A DNA stretch of 64,000 bases from Cupriavidus gilardii (GTDB taxonomy: Bacteria; Pseudomonadota; Gammaproteobacteria; Burkholderiales; Burkholderiaceae), in NCBI RefSeq assembly GCF_013314895.1, contig NZ_JABTYE010000006.1:1-64000 (forward strand), in the 5' to 3' direction. How positions within the stretch are numbered: position 1 is the stretch's first letter; the number at the start of each line of letters is the position of its first letter. A program made the position numbers and the translations under genes. This document shows, in pieces, positions 1 through 9,012 of this stretch. The notes below the pieces were generated by a model. That model saw only the letters and a program-made list of their open reading frames with translations. It did not search any database and was not told the origin of the DNA.

Positions 1-323
1 GAGAAACGAGATTATGCAGAACCTTTCGCTTCTCGTCAACAGGTTTGTCAGCACTTTCTGCTGCGGCGCCAGCACCGTAGCGCCTTCGCCTTCCCTGCCA
101 ACCCCGCCGCCGTTCGGCTGCGAGGGGGCGAATATTAAGGGAGCTGGCGCGCAAAGGCAAGCGAATTTAAGTAGAAACCCGAATCCGCCCTTGAAGTGCG
201 CCATATCCGACAAATGTCACACCGGTGACAGCATCGCCGGAACGCTTGGCCTAAGCTGGCGGCCCATACCTATAAGAAGCACCCCCTGACTACGATTCAG
301 TCAATCAGTCGAAGGAGACAACC
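1..323. other. Upstream region without a supported gene
   Basis: I see no convincing gene here. A short open frame at 14-289 has no recognisable domain, biased low-complexity composition and no ribosome-binding site. The stretch from about 120 to 200 is less GC-rich than the genes around it. It probably holds the promoter of the acyl-CoA synthetase: a TATAAG hexamer at 271-276 lies about 19 bases after TTGGCC (246-251), which is a weak match. A palindrome at 215-230 is listed separately. Confidence 0.4.
215..230. promoter_or_regulatory. Palindrome TGTCAC-N4-GTGACA, possible operator
   Basis: The sequence TGTCACACCGGTGACA has perfect 6-base arms around a 4-base centre and sits about 95 bases before the acyl-CoA synthetase start, just upstream of a possible TATAAG -10 box. 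That is a typical position for a dimeric repressor or activator site. No regulator gene adjoins it, so the binding protein is unknown. A single palindrome can arise by chance. Confidence 0.35.
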
Positions 324-2015
324 ATGACGCTGATCCCGAACGCCGGCCTGTCGCTGGTCACTGGCGCCACCGACGTGCCGCTGTCGGACCAGACCATCGC
401 CGAATTGCTGGCCGCCACGGTGGCCGCCCATCCTGATGCGGAGGCCGTCGTCTTCCGCGAACAGGGAATCCGCTGGACGTGGCGCCAGTTCAGCGAGCAG
501 GTCGACCGGCTCGCCGCCGGGCTGCTCGAGCGCGGTATCGCCCGCGGCGATCGCGTCGGCATCTGGTCGCCGAACCGGCAGGAGTGGCTGGTCACGCAGT
601 TCGCCACTGCCCGGATCGGCGCCATCCTGGTCAATATCAATCCGGCCTACCGGCTGGCCGAGCTCGAGTACGCGCTGAACAAGGCCGGTGTGCGAATGTT
701 GATCACGGCCGCGCGCTTCAAGTCGAGCAACTATATAGAGATGCTGCAGAAGCTGGCGCCGGAGCTGGCCGACAGCCAGCCGGGCCAATTGCGCGCGGCC
801 CGGTTGCCCGCGCTGCAGTGGGTCGTGCGCATGGGCGACGAGAACACGGCCGGCATGGTGCGCTATGCCGACTTGCTGGCCCAGCCGGATACCGCACGCC
901 TGGACCCCGCCGGTTCCGCGCTGGGCCCGCACGATCCCATCAATATCCAGTTCACCAGCGGGACGACGGGCAACCCCAAGGGCGCCACGCTGACCCACCA
1001 CAACGTCGTCAACAACGGCCGCTTCGTTGCGATGGCGATGCGGCTGACCGACCGCGATTCGCTGTGCATCCCCGTGCCGCTCTATCACTGCTTCGGCATG
1101 GTGCTGTCGGTGCTGGCCTGCGTCAGCGTCGGCGCGCGGATGATCTTCCCCGGCGAGGCGTTCGATGCGCTGGCGACCATGCAGGCCGTGCACGAGGAAC
1201 GCTGCACCGCCTTGCATGGCGTGCCGACCATGTTCATCGCCCAACTCGACCATCCCGACTTCGGCAAGTTCGACTTCACCTCGCTGCGCACCGGCATCAT
1301 GGCCGGCGCGCCGTGCCCCATCGAGGTGATGAAGCGAGTCATCAAGGACATGCATATGGCCGAAGTCACGATCGCGTATGGCATGACCGAAACGAGCCCG
1401 GTGTCGTTCCAGAGCGCTACCGACGATCCGCTGGAAAAGCGCGTGGCCACGGTCGGGCGGGTTCAACCGCATCTGCAATGCAAGATCGTCGACGAAACCG
1501 GCCAGATCGTGCCGGTCGGTGCCACCGGGGAACTGTGCACCCGCGGCTATTCGGTGATGCTCGGTTACTGGGAGGACGAGGCACGTACGCGCGAGGCGAT
1601 CCGGGACGGCTGGATGCATACCGGCGACCTCGCCACGATCGACGAGCAGGGCTATTGCAATATCGTCGGCCGGGTCAAGGACATGGTGATCCGCGGCGGC
1701 GAGAACCTGTATCCGCGCGAAGTCGAGGAATTCCTGTTCCGCCATCCGAAGGTGCAGGCGGTACAGGTGTTCGGCGTGCCCGATCCGAAGTATGGCGAGG
1801 AGCTGTGCGCGTGGATTGTGCTCAAACCCGGACAGAGCGCCACCGAGGACGAGATCCGGGCGTTCTGCCGGGACCAGATTGCGCACTACAAGATCCCGCG
1901 TTATGTTCGTTTCGTCGACGACATGCCGATGACGGTCACCGGCAAGGTGCAGAAGTTCGTGATGCGCGAGACCATGATCCGCGAACTGGGACTGGAGCCG
2001 GCCGCGACCGCCTGA
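324..2015 (+). CDS. AMP-binding fatty-acyl-CoA synthetase
   Basis: A 563-residue member of the adenylate-forming ligase family, which activates a carboxylic acid with ATP to an acyl-AMP and transfers it to CoA. The phosphate-binding motif [11 protein letters not shown] is at about residues 209-220, GMTETS at about 352, the [11 protein letters not shown] and [16 protein letters not shown] segments at about 433-460, and the catalytic lysine motif TVTGKVQKF near 538. Length and motif spacing fit the medium/long-chain FadD-like class rather than PaaK (about 430 residues). GAAGGAGA lies 6 bases before the ATG. The gene appears monocistronic and may feed beta-oxidation. The true substrate cannot be read from the sequence; aromatic or branched acids remain possible. 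Confidence 0.9.
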   Translation: MTLIPNAGLSLVTGATDVPLSDQTIAELLAATVAAHPDAEAVVFREQGIRWTWRQFSEQVDRLAAGLLERGIARGDRVGIWSPNRQEWLVTQFATARIGAILVNINPAYRLAELEYALNKAGVRMLITAARFKSSNYIEMLQKLAPELADSQPGQLRAARLPALQWVVRMGDENTAGMVRYADLLAQPDTARLDPAGSALGPHDPINIQFTSGTTGNPKGATLTHHNVVNNGRFVAMAMRLTDRDSLCIPVPLYHCFGMVLSVLACVSVGARMIFPGEAFDALATMQAVHEERCTALHGVPTMFIAQLDHPDFGKFDFTSLRTGIMAGAPCPIEVMKRVIKDMHMAEVTIAYGMTETSPVSFQSATDDPLEKRVATVGRVQPHLQCKIVDETGQIVPVGATGELCTRGYSVMLGYWEDEARTREAIRDGWMHTGDLATIDEQGYCNIVGRVKDMVIRGGENLYPREVEEFLFRHPKVQAVQVFGVPDPKYGEELCAWIVLKPGQSATEDEIRAFCRDQIAHYKIPRYVRFVDDMPMTVTGKVQKFVMRETMIRELGLEPAATA

Positions 2016-2089
2016 CGGGAGACGGCGCGGTGGCGGCCGTCGCATTCGCATCGGCCGTCGCCGCCCTACCGCAGAGAGGAGCGTCCGCC

Positions 2090-2485
2090 ATGGCCGTCCA
2101 TATCGTCAGGCTCGGAACCCCGCGCATTGCCGGCGAAGGCCTGCGCATCGGCACGGTGCGCAGGCCGCCCAGAGGCGTGCCGCGCAGCGAATACGCCAGC
2201 CGCGACTTCTACGATGTCTGGTTTCCGCTGCTATCGCCCTCGCCGGAACTGGTCGCCGAGGCGAAGCACGCGCAGGAAAAGGAAGACGACAAGGCCTGGC
2301 GCCATTTCGAGCGGCGCTTTCAGGCCGAGATGGCCGAACCCGAGGCCAGCCGGACGCTCGACCTGCTGGCCGCCCTGTCGCACCAGACCGAATTCGCGAT
2401 CGGCTGCTACTGCGAGGACGAGAACCGCTGCCACCGGTCGATCCTGCGCAAGCTGCTGACCAAGCGCGGCGCGGCCTTGGCATAG
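2090..2485 (+). CDS. DUF488 family protein
   Basis: A 131-residue protein of the DUF488 family (YeaO-like). Family hallmarks are the N-terminal beta strand running into IGTVRRPPRGVP, the SRDFYDVWFPLLSPSPELV segment and the C-terminal CYCEDENRCHRSILRKLL motif with its cysteine pair and C-x-R-S. No molecular function is established for the family; members are small cytoplasmic proteins. The ATG follows AGAGGAG by about 9 bases, and the reading frame upstream of this start overlaps the acyl-CoA synthetase in another frame, so the later start is preferred. The gap to the preceding gene is 74 bases, so co-transcription is possible. Confidence 0.8.
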   Translation: MAVHIVRLGTPRIAGEGLRIGTVRRPPRGVPRSEYASRDFYDVWFPLLSPSPELVAEAKHAQEKEDDKAWRHFERRFQAEMAEPEASRTLDLLAALSHQTEFAIGCYCEDENRCHRSILRKLLTKRGAALA

Positions 2486-2683
2486 CGGCCTCTGCCTGGA
2501 AAACGCACCTGACAAGGCCGTCGCGCCACAGCGGCCGGGCGGGACGGGCAGCGCCCACGCTATGATAGGCACCTTGCGCAACACGCGGTCCTTCACGGCG
2601 CGCCACGCGAGCCGCACACTGCACTCAGCGCATCTGCGCGCCTATCCGCCGGCGTACCTGCCCGCTTACCCGCCACCCTGCCC

Positions 2684-3931
2684 ATGGCATTGAACCTGGT
2701 CTGGCTGTCCTTTTTCCTGTCCGCCTTTGCCATCGGCTGCGTGCGGCTGGCGCATGGCGATGCCGCCATCTTTCCGGCCATGCTGGCGAGCCTGTTCGAC
2801 AGCGCTCGCACCGCCTTCGAGATCTCCCTGAGCCTGGCCGGCATCATGGCGCTGTGGCTGGGCATTATGCGGATCGGCGAGCGCGGCGGCGTGGTGCAAG
2901 GCTTTGCGCGCGCCGTCAATCCGGTGCTGCGGCACCTGTTCCCTGGCGTCCCCCAAGGTCATCCGGCTCAGGGGGCGATGATGATGAACGTCTCGGCCAA
3001 TATGCTCGGGCTGGACAATGCCGCGACACCGCTCGGGCTGAACGCGATGCGGGAGCTGCAGACGCTGAACGACAAGCCCGACACCGCGACCGATGCGCAG
3101 ATCATGTTCATCGTGCTCAATACCGCGGGGCTGACGCTGATTCCCACTTCGGTGATCGCGATGCGGCAGGCGATCGCACTGAAACAGGGGCTGGTCGGCT
3201 TCAACGCCGCCGACATCTTCCTGCCGACGCTGCTGGCAACCGGCGTGTCGTGTCTGGCGGGGCTGATCGCGGTGGCCTGGACCCAGCGGCTCAACCTGTT
3301 CAGACCCGCGATCCTGGGCACGCTGGTGGCGATGGTTGCCGCGCTCGGCGCTCTGGCGGCCTGGCTGCGCCATGCGCCGGCACCGCAGGTCGACACCGCG
3401 ACCGCCCTGGCCGGCAGCCTGTTCATCCTCGGCTTGATCGTGGTGTTTCTGCTGTGCGGGGCCGTGCGGCGGGTCAACGTCTACGAGGCATTCGTCGACG
3501 GCGCCAAGGAAGGCTTTGGTGTGGCGGTGCAGATCATCCCCTATCTGGTGGCGATCCTGGTCGCGATCGGGCTGTTTCGCGCCAGCGGCGGCATGGACTG
3601 GCTGATGCAGGGCCTGGCGGCCGGCGTTGCGAGCCTGGGGCTGAATACGGATTTCGTGCCGGCGTTGCCGGTTGGGCTGATGAAGGTGCTGTCCGGCGCC
3701 GGGGCCCGGGGCCTGATGGTCGACGTGATGACGACTTACGGCGTCGATTCCTTCCAGGGGAAGCTTGCCGCGATCATCCAGGGATCGACCGAAACGACGT
3801 TCTACGTACTCGCGGTCTACTTCGGCAGCGTCAATGTGCGCCGTACCCGGCATGCGCTGGGATGCGCACTGTTCGCCGATGCGGTGGGCCTGGTCGCCGC
3901 CATCGCCATTGCCTACCTCTTCTTCCATTGA
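2684..3931 (+). CDS. SpmA/SpmB-like nucleoside-recognition (gate domain) membrane protein
   Basis: A 415-residue polytopic inner-membrane protein with about ten hydrophobic segments. The N-terminal half resembles spore maturation protein A (MNVSANMLGLDNAATPLGL motif near residue 105) and the C-terminal half SpmB (GAKEGFGVAVQIIPYLVAILV, then the MKVLSGAGARGLMVDVM region). In Bacillus these are two proteins; the fused form is common in non-sporulating Proteobacteria. Both halves carry the nucleoside-recognition or gate fold also seen in nucleoside transporters, but the substrate is unknown. A TATGAT hexamer at 2561-2566 may be a -10 box. No good Shine-Dalgarno precedes the ATG, so the exact start is less certain. 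Confidence 0.8.
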   Translation: MALNLVWLSFFLSAFAIGCVRLAHGDAAIFPAMLASLFDSARTAFEISLSLAGIMALWLGIMRIGERGGVVQGFARAVNPVLRHLFPGVPQGHPAQGAMMMNVSANMLGLDNAATPLGLNAMRELQTLNDKPDTATDAQIMFIVLNTAGLTLIPTSVIAMRQAIALKQGLVGFNAADIFLPTLLATGVSCLAGLIAVAWTQRLNLFRPAILGTLVAMVAALGALAAWLRHAPAPQVDTATALAGSLFILGLIVVFLLCGAVRRVNVYEAFVDGAKEGFGVAVQIIPYLVAILVAIGLFRASGGMDWLMQGLAAGVASLGLNTDFVPALPVGLMKVLSGAGARGLMVDVMTTYGVDSFQGKLAAIIQGSTETTFYVLAVYFGSVNVRRTRHALGCALFADAVGLVAAIAIAYLFFH

Positions 3932-4019
3932 CTGCATTGCGCTGGCCGCGTTGGGGACAGATAAACGTTGCATTTGTGCAACGAAATCGGTTCAATTCCG
4001 GCTTTTTGAGACGCGGACC

Positions 4020-4048
4020 TTGGTGCGTCGCAACAAGCCGCGTATAGT
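4020..4048 (+). promoter_or_regulatory. Predicted promoter of a short terminated transcript
   Basis: TTGGTG (4020-4025) and TATAGT (4043-4048) are separated by 17 bases, the optimal sigma-70 spacing. Transcription would start near 4055, only about 60 bases before a strong terminator. I infer this from sequence alone. Confidence 0.4.
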
Positions 4049-4054
4049 GAAGTC

Positions 4055-4113
4055 TGTCTCCTCCACCACCTCGGTGGATTCCAGCCCGCGCACAACCTGC
4101 GCGGGTTTTTTTT
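4055..4113 (+). ncRNA. Candidate small RNA, about 60 nt
   Basis: Between the membrane protein gene (ends 3931) and the DUF1488 gene (starts 4336) a predicted promoter is followed within 60 bases by a small hairpin (CCAC/GTGG with tetraloop CTCG, 4066-4077) and a strong intrinsic terminator. Together these look like a self-contained small RNA or a prematurely terminated leader. No coding potential fits the interval. The remainder of the 404-base gap shows nothing else I can support. It could also simply be the terminator of the upstream gene with a chance promoter. Confidence 0.3.
4085..4113 (+). terminator. Rho-independent terminator
   Basis: A perfect 8-bp stem (CCCGCGCA at 4085-4092 with TGCGCGGG at 4098-4105), a 5-base loop and eight T residues (4106-4113). 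This is the strongest intrinsic terminator seen in the first 10 kb. It ends either the SpmA/B-like gene transcript or the candidate small RNA. Confidence 0.85.
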
Positions 4114-4335
4114 CGTCCACATCTGTCGGCTGGAGGACGATGACGATCGGCTTGGTCTCAGACCTGTGCTGCATTGCACCAACCGCCACCCGACCGCGAA
4201 GTGAGCGAGCACTCAGGCCCAAGCCGAAGCCGCGATGCGGGACCCAGCTGCGGCGCGCTGCCGCGCCCGACTGGCGAGTGCCGCTCGATATCCTAGAATG
4301 GTCGTGACCCCTCCCCTTTCCGGCCGAGGCACGCC

Positions 4336-4620
4336 ATGTCTGAGATCGTATTTCCCAGCAGCGTCCCCACCTACTGCGCAGCCAGCCTGACGCTGTCGTG
4401 CCCCGCCACCGTCAACGGCCAACCGTCCCGCTATTCGATCACCGCCGAAGCGCTCGAGTCGCATTTCGGCGCGCGCTCGCCGCGCGAGGAAGATCTGGTG
4501 CGCGCATTCACCGACCATCGGCCGCGCATCGAAAGCATCGCGCAATCGCTGTTCGAGTTGACCCGTTCGCGCAATATCGTTCTGCGCAGCGGGCACGTGC
4601 GCTTCGTTCCCGACGCTTGA
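4336..4620 (+). CDS. DUF1488 family protein
   Basis: A 94-residue protein matching the DUF1488 pattern: an N-terminal strand (EIVFPSSVPTY), the middle SRYSITAEALESHFG segment and a C-terminal helix-strand ending SRNIVLRSGHVRF. Family members are small, single-domain, probably cytoplasmic proteins of unknown function and are frequent in Burkholderiales. It lies just upstream of the paa promoter but is separated from paaA by a strong promoter, so a role in phenylacetate catabolism is not implied. Confidence 0.7.
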   Translation: MSEIVFPSSVPTYCAASLTLSCPATVNGQPSRYSITAEALESHFGARSPREEDLVRAFTDHRPRIESIAQSLFELTRSRNIVLRSGHVRFVPDA

Positions 4621-4664
4621 AAGCGGCGCCAAGCCGCCACCGTCCAGACGCGCCCGTCGATTAA

Positions 4665-4692
4665 TTGACCGAACGGTCGGTTTATATATAAT
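4665..4692 (+). promoter_or_regulatory. paaA promoter with embedded TetR-type (PaaR) operator
   Basis: A near-consensus sigma-70 promoter: TTGACC (4665-4670), 16-base spacer, TATAAT (4687-4692). The palindrome ACCGA-ACGG-TCGGT (4668-4681) starts inside the -35 box and fills much of the spacer, so a bound repressor would block RNA polymerase. The ACCGNNCGNNCGGT-like pattern resembles sites described for PaaR, the TetR-family phenylacetyl-CoA-responsive repressor, and a TetR gene lies at 9803-10414 at the end of the same cluster. Promoter and palindrome are seen directly; the pairing with that regulator is inference. Confidence 0.8.
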
Positions 4693-4743
4693 GCTTCCTA
4701 CCGCCCGGCCCACGCACGGCCGGGACCCGCCAGAGGAGGCGCT

Positions 4744-5805
4744 ATGTACACCCAAAGCCTGGACCTGCCCCAACAGCCTTTGCCGGCCGACGCGCAGCGC
4801 GCCGCGAACGAACGCTCGAATGAAGGCGCGAATCAAGGCGCCAACGCGGCCGACAACGCCGAGGCGCAGGCCGCGTTCGATGCGCGTCTGGCTGCGGACG
4901 GCAAGATCGAGCCGCAAGACTGGATGCCGGCGGCCTATCGCAAGACGCTGATCCGCCAGATCTCCCAGCATGCCCACTCCGAGATCATCGGCATGCTGCC
5001 CGAGGGCAACTGGATCACGCGCGCGCCGTCGCTCAAGCGCAAGGCGATCCTGCTGGCCAAGGTGCAGGACGAGGGCGGCCACGGCCTCTACCTGTATTCG
5101 GCGGCCGAGACGCTGGGCACCTCGCGCGACGAGATGGTCGACGCCCTGCATCGCGGCAAGGCCAAGTACTCGTCCATCTTTAATTACCCGACGCTGACCT
5201 GGGCCGATGTCGGCGTGATCGGCTGGCTGGTCGACGGCGCCGCGATCATGAACCAGATCCCCCTGTGCCGCTGCTCTTACGGTCCGTACGCGCGCGCGAT
5301 GATCCGCATCTGCAAGGAGGAGTCGTTCCACCAGCGCCAGGGCTTCGACGCGCTGCTGGCGATGATGCGTGGCACAGACGCGCAGCGCGAGATGGTGCAG
5401 GACGCGGTCAACCGCTGGTGGTTTCCGGTGCTGATGATGTTCGGCCCGCCCGATGCGGCGTCGACCAACAGCGCGCAGACCATGGCCTGGGGCATCAAGC
5501 GCATCTCCAACGACGACCTGCGCCAGAAGTTCGTCGACGCGACGGTCGAGCAGGCCAAGGTGCTGGGCGTCACGCTGCCCGACCCGGGCCTGCGCTGGAA
5601 CGAGGAACGCGGCCACTACGACTACAGCCCGCTGGACTGGGACGAGTTCTGGCGGGTCATCAACGGCGACGGCCCGTGCAACCGCGAACGGCTGGCGACC
5701 CGCGTCAAGGCCCACGAGGACGGCGCCTGGGTACGCGAGGCCGCGCTGGCCCACGCAGCCAAGGTCGCGCAGCGCGAAGCGGCGCAGTCGCGCGCCGCGG
5801 CCTGA
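4744..5805 (+). CDS. Phenylacetyl-CoA 1,2-epoxidase subunit PaaA
   Basis: The catalytic alpha subunit (353 residues) of the diiron monooxygenase that converts phenylacetyl-CoA to its ring-1,2-epoxide with O2 and NADPH. The ferritin-like core contains the iron-ligand region around [28 protein letters not shown] and [14 protein letters not shown]. The start [12 protein letters not shown] is typical of PaaA, with AGAGGAGG ahead of it. Between this start and [14 protein letters not shown] lies an unusually long linker of about 30 residues with an imperfect Asn/Ala/Glu repeat ([20 protein letters not shown]), longer than in most homologues. First gene of paaABCDE, directly behind a repressible promoter. 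Confidence 0.97.
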   Translation: MYTQSLDLPQQPLPADAQRAANERSNEGANQGANAADNAEAQAAFDARLAADGKIEPQDWMPAAYRKTLIRQISQHAHSEIIGMLPEGNWITRAPSLKRKAILLAKVQDEGGHGLYLYSAAETLGTSRDEMVDALHRGKAKYSSIFNYPTLTWADVGVIGWLVDGAAIMNQIPLCRCSYGPYARAMIRICKEESFHQRQGFDALLAMMRGTDAQREMVQDAVNRWWFPVLMMFGPPDAASTNSAQTMAWGIKRISNDDLRQKFVDATVEQAKVLGVTLPDPGLRWNEERGHYDYSPLDWDEFWRVINGDGPCNRERLATRVKAHEDGAWVREAALAHAAKVAQREAAQSRAAA

Positions 5806-5843
5806 GCCGATCCACAGCAAGCCGTCAACAGGAGACAGGCAAG

Positions 5844-6131
5844 ATGACGCAAAAGGAATGGCCGCTGTGGGAGGTGTTCGTCCGCAGCAAGCAGGGCCTG
5901 GAACACAAGCATTGCGGCAGCCTGCACGCGGCCGACGCGCACCAGGCGCTGCGCATGGCGCGCGACGTCTATACGCGGCGCCAGGAAGGCGTGTCGATCT
6001 GGGTGGTGCCGTCATCGGCGATTACCGCCAGCGTGCCCGACGAAAAGGCCGAGCTGTTCGACCCGATGGCCGACAAGATCTACCGCCATCCGACCTTCTA
6101 TCAGCTGCCCGATGAAGTCAACCATATGTAG
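5844..6131 (+). CDS. Phenylacetyl-CoA 1,2-epoxidase subunit PaaB
   Basis: A 95-residue PaaB subunit, recognisable from WPLWEVFVRSKQGLEHKHCGS near the N-terminus and the ARDVYTRRQEGVSIWVVPSS segment. PaaB bridges the PaaA-PaaC heterodimers in the multicomponent oxygenase and has no metal site of its own. An AGGAGACAGG sequence precedes the ATG, and the gene begins 38 bases after paaA and ends 12 bases before paaC, so it is part of the same transcript. Confidence 0.97.
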   Translation: MTQKEWPLWEVFVRSKQGLEHKHCGSLHAADAHQALRMARDVYTRRQEGVSIWVVPSSAITASVPDEKAELFDPMADKIYRHPTFYQLPDEVNHM

Positions 6132-6143
6132 GAAGGGCCGCGC

Positions 6144-7001
6144 ATGACCGCCATCACGTCGAACCCGCCATCGTCCTCGTCGCTGCTGTCCAGCCTGCCG
6201 CTCTCGCGCACCGCCGGCTGGCAGTACGTGCTGCGTCTGGCCGACAACGCGTTGATCCTCGGCCAGCGCAACGCCGAGTGGTGCGGCCACGGACCGGTCC
6301 TGGAAGAAGACATCGCGCTGGCCAATATCAGCCTGGACCTGATCGGCCAGGCGCGCCTGCTCTATGCGCGCGCCGGCGAACTGGAGGCCGAGCTGACCGG
6401 CCGCGCCCGCCACGAGGACGACTACGCCTACTGGCGCGGCGAGCGCGAATTCCGCAACTGGACGCTGCTGGAGCTGCCGCACAGCGGACCGCTGGCGGGC
6501 ACCGCCTCGTCGGACCGCGACTACGCCGTCACCATCGTGCGCAACTTCCTGTACAGCGCGCTGATGGTCGAGCTGTGGAGCGCGCTCGAAGGCAGCCGCG
6601 ACGCCGGCTTGGCCGCGATCGCCTCGAAGTCGATCAAGGAAGCGCGCTACCACCTGCATCATGGCGCCGACTGGCTGGTACGGCTGGGCGACGGCACCGA
6701 GCTGTCGCACGATCGCACCCAACGGGCGCTGGACCATCTGCTGCCCTATATGAACGAATGCTTTGCCCCGGACCCGGTCGAGCAGGAAGCGGCGGCGCAA
6801 GGCATCGCGGTGCGGACCGCCGAACTGCGGCCGGCCTGGCAGGCGATCGTCGAACAGACCGTGACGGAGGCCACGCTGACGCTGCCCGCGGCCACCGGCT
6901 TCGTGTCGACCGGCAAGCAGGGCCTGCATTCCGAGCATATGAGCTATCTGCTGGCGCAGATGCAGAGCCTGGCGCGCGCCCATCCCGGCGCGCACTGGTA
7001 A
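6144..7001 (+). CDS. Phenylacetyl-CoA 1,2-epoxidase subunit PaaC
   Basis: A 285-residue structural subunit of the epoxidase, with a ferritin-like fold related to PaaA that does not bind the catalytic diiron centre. Diagnostic stretches are LRLADNALILGQRNAEWCGH, EEDIALANISLDLIGQARLL and the HEDDYAYWRGEREFRN region, followed by KSIKEARYHLHH. It pairs with PaaA as a stable heterodimer. An AGGAAGGG ribosome-binding site overlaps the end of paaB. Confidence 0.97.
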   Translation: MTAITSNPPSSSSLLSSLPLSRTAGWQYVLRLADNALILGQRNAEWCGHGPVLEEDIALANISLDLIGQARLLYARAGELEAELTGRARHEDDYAYWRGEREFRNWTLLELPHSGPLAGTASSDRDYAVTIVRNFLYSALMVELWSALEGSRDAGLAAIASKSIKEARYHLHHGADWLVRLGDGTELSHDRTQRALDHLLPYMNECFAPDPVEQEAAAQGIAVRTAELRPAWQAIVEQTVTEATLTLPAATGFVSTGKQGLHSEHMSYLLAQMQSLARAHPGAHW

Positions 7002-7033
7002 CGGCGGACGCCCCACACATCGAGGCCGACCCC

Positions 7034-7675
7034 ATGCCAGCCACCTTGACTCGCCCCGATCCGCACACGGACACGCACCCGGACGCCGGTGTACACGCAG
7101 TCCACGCCGATGCCGACGCGCAGGCCCGCGTGGCCCGCGCGTGGACGGTGCTCGACGCCGTGCCCGACCCCGAAATCCCGGTGGTGTCGATCCGCGATCT
7201 CGGCATCCTGCGCGAGGTGGCGATCGCCGACGACGGCGCGCTGGAGATCGTAATCACGCCCACTTATTCGGGCTGCCCCGCGATGGCGGAGATCGCCGAG
7301 GACATCGGCCGCGCGCTTGGCCAGGCGAACCTCGGCCCGTGGAAGATCCGCACCGTGCTGGCGCCGGCGTGGACCACCGACTGGATCACCGCCGAGGGCC
7401 GCGACAAGCTGCGTGCCTACGGCATCGCGCCGCCGGCGCGCTGCGCCGACCACGGCGTGCAAACCCGGCCGCTGCGCTTCGTGCCGCGCCATCACACCAC
7501 GGGGGCCACAGCTGCTACGGCGGCCATGCGTGCCAGCACCGCCGACAGCGTGACCTGCCCGCACTGCGGCGGCGCCGACACCGAGCCGCTGTCGCAGTTC
7601 GGATCGACCGCCTGCAAGGCGCTCTACCGCTGCCGCACCTGCCGCGAACCGTTCGACTACTTCAAACCGTACTAG
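7034..7675 (+). CDS. Phenylacetyl-CoA 1,2-epoxidase maturation protein PaaD
   Basis: A 213-residue protein with a MIP18/DUF59 domain (VLDAVPDPEIPVVSIRDLGILR, then TPTYSGCPAM) and a C-terminal zinc-ribbon-like cluster (CPHCGG near residue 174, CRTCREPFDYF at the C-terminus). PaaD is thought to assist metal-cofactor assembly of the epoxidase system. The first about 35 residues are a low-complexity His/Asp/Thr-rich extension (PHTDTHPDAGVHAVHADAD), so the true start could lie further in; the ATG at 7034 is the only clear methionine before the domain. Confidence 0.93.
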   Translation: MPATLTRPDPHTDTHPDAGVHAVHADADAQARVARAWTVLDAVPDPEIPVVSIRDLGILREVAIADDGALEIVITPTYSGCPAMAEIAEDIGRALGQANLGPWKIRTVLAPAWTTDWITAEGRDKLRAYGIAPPARCADHGVQTRPLRFVPRHHTTGATAATAAMRASTADSVTCPHCGGADTEPLSQFGSTACKALYRCRTCREPFDYFKPY

Positions 7676-7730
7676 CCACCGTACAGCCCGGCCGCCCGGC
7701 TCACGCCGCGGCCACCGTCCCCACGCCGCC

Positions 7731-8819
7731 ATGACCCCACAGTTCCATCCGCTGCGCGTGGCGCAGGTCCGCCCCGAAACCGCCGACACCGTTTCGGTCG
7801 CCTTCGAGGTCCCGCCCGCGCTACGCGACGTCTACCGCTTCAAACAGGGCCAGTTCCTGACGCTGCGCACGTCGATCGACGGCCAGGAGGTACGGCGCTC
7901 GTATTCGATCTGCTGCGGCGTGCAGGACTACGATCAACACGGCGAGCTGCGTGTCGCGGTCAAGCGGGTCGACGACGGCCTGTTCTCGAACTTCCTGCAC
8001 GACGCGGTGGTGCCGGGCCACACCATCGACGTGATGACGCCGGACGGGCGCTTCCATGTCCCGCTGGACCCCGAGGCTGCGCGCCACTACGTCGCCTTCG
8101 CCGCCGGCAGCGGCATCACGCCGGTGATGTCGCTGATCCGGACCACGCTGGCGGTCGAGCCGAACAGCCGCTTCACGCTGGTGTACGGCAACCGCAATAT
8201 CGACAGCATCATCTTCGCCGAGGCGCTGGACGACCTGAAGAACCAGTACCTGTCGCGGCTGACGCTGTACCACGTGCTGTCGCGCCAGCCGCAGGAGGTC
8301 GATCTGCTGCACGGCCGGCTCGATCGTGCCCGGGTGCAGGCCTTCCTCGAGACGCTGATCCCGGTCGAGGACATCGACGCGGCCTTCGTCTGCGGACCCG
8401 CGTCGATGATCGACGACGTCGAAGCCGCGCTGAAGGACGCCGGCCTGGACCCGCACAAGATCCACGCCGAGCGCTTCGGCGTGCCGCTGGCCCAGCCGCG
8501 CCGCCAGCCGGCCAAGGTCGTCACCGATGAAGCCGGCACCGCGCAACTGGTGGTGGTGCTCGACGGCAAGCAGCATGCGATGCGCATTCCGCTGCAGGAC
8601 GCCAACGTGCTCGACACCGCGCTGGCCGCGGGGCTGGACCTGCCCTATGCCTGCAAGGGCGGGGTCTGTTGCACCTGCCGCGCCAAGGTGCTGGAGGGCA
8701 AGGTCGAAATGGAGAAGAACTACACGCTCGAGCCGTGGGAGATGGACAAGGGCTTCGTGCTGACCTGCCAGGCGCGGCCGCTGACCGAGCGCGTGGTGGT
8801 CAGCTACGACGAGCGATAG
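7731..8819 (+). CDS. Phenylacetyl-CoA epoxidase reductase PaaE
   Basis: A 362-residue reductase that passes electrons from NADPH through FAD and a plant-type [2Fe-2S] cluster to PaaA. The N-terminal ferredoxin-reductase FAD domain includes EVRRSYSICCG, the NAD(P)-binding domain includes AAGSGITPVMSL, and the C-terminal ferredoxin domain has CKGGVCCTCRAKV and a distal cysteine in LTCQARP. It closes paaABCDE, 55 bases after paaD. The ring-opening and beta-oxidation-like genes (paaZ, paaG, paaJ, paaF/H) and paaK are not in this window. Confidence 0.96.
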   Translation: MTPQFHPLRVAQVRPETADTVSVAFEVPPALRDVYRFKQGQFLTLRTSIDGQEVRRSYSICCGVQDYDQHGELRVAVKRVDDGLFSNFLHDAVVPGHTIDVMTPDGRFHVPLDPEAARHYVAFAAGSGITPVMSLIRTTLAVEPNSRFTLVYGNRNIDSIIFAEALDDLKNQYLSRLTLYHVLSRQPQEVDLLHGRLDRARVQAFLETLIPVEDIDAAFVCGPASMIDDVEAALKDAGLDPHKIHAERFGVPLAQPRRQPAKVVTDEAGTAQLVVVLDGKQHAMRIPLQDANVLDTALAAGLDLPYACKGGVCCTCRAKVLEGKVEMEKNYTLEPWEMDKGFVLTCQARPLTERVVVSYDER

Positions 8820-8998
8820 GGCCGAACCGGAGCGCGGGACGCAACGCGCGAGAGCGCACGCACCGCCGCCGTCCCGCAGTGATGCATGGTTAAAATGGCC
8901 GCTGCCTGAAACCGGCCGCCCGGGCGCCGCCGGCCCGGATACCGCGCCAGTACTGCGCCGCCGGGCGCCCGCGGTGCTGTCGAGCCGTCTTATCCATA

Positions 8999-9012
8999 TA
9001 CAATCACGGCCA
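8999..9012 (+). promoter_or_regulatory. Possible promoter of a leaderless DUF1835 transcript
   Basis: TACAAT (8999-9004) ends only 7 bases before the ATG at 9012, so a transcript from this -10 box would begin at about the start codon. No Shine-Dalgarno precedes the ATG. The -35 match (CTGTCG, 8977-8982, 16-base spacer) is weak, and start-site mapping would be needed. Confidence 0.3.

Noticed and set aside
14-289. 91-codon frame at the window start
   Set aside because: No domain, low-complexity composition, no ribosome-binding site.
324-2015. Acyl-CoA synthetase as PaaK
   Set aside because: It is 563 residues with FadD-like motifs, whereas PaaK is about 430 residues; it is also not in the paa operon.
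297-2051. Long minus-strand open frame opposite the acyl-CoA synthetase
   Set aside because: It mirrors a well-conserved gene and its Arg/His/Ala-rich translation is typical of antisense frames in GC-rich DNA.
3992-4222. Minus-strand frame of 76 codons over the terminator region
   Set aside because: Its translation looks less biased than most shadows, but it runs through a strong terminator hairpin and has no ribosome-binding site or family.
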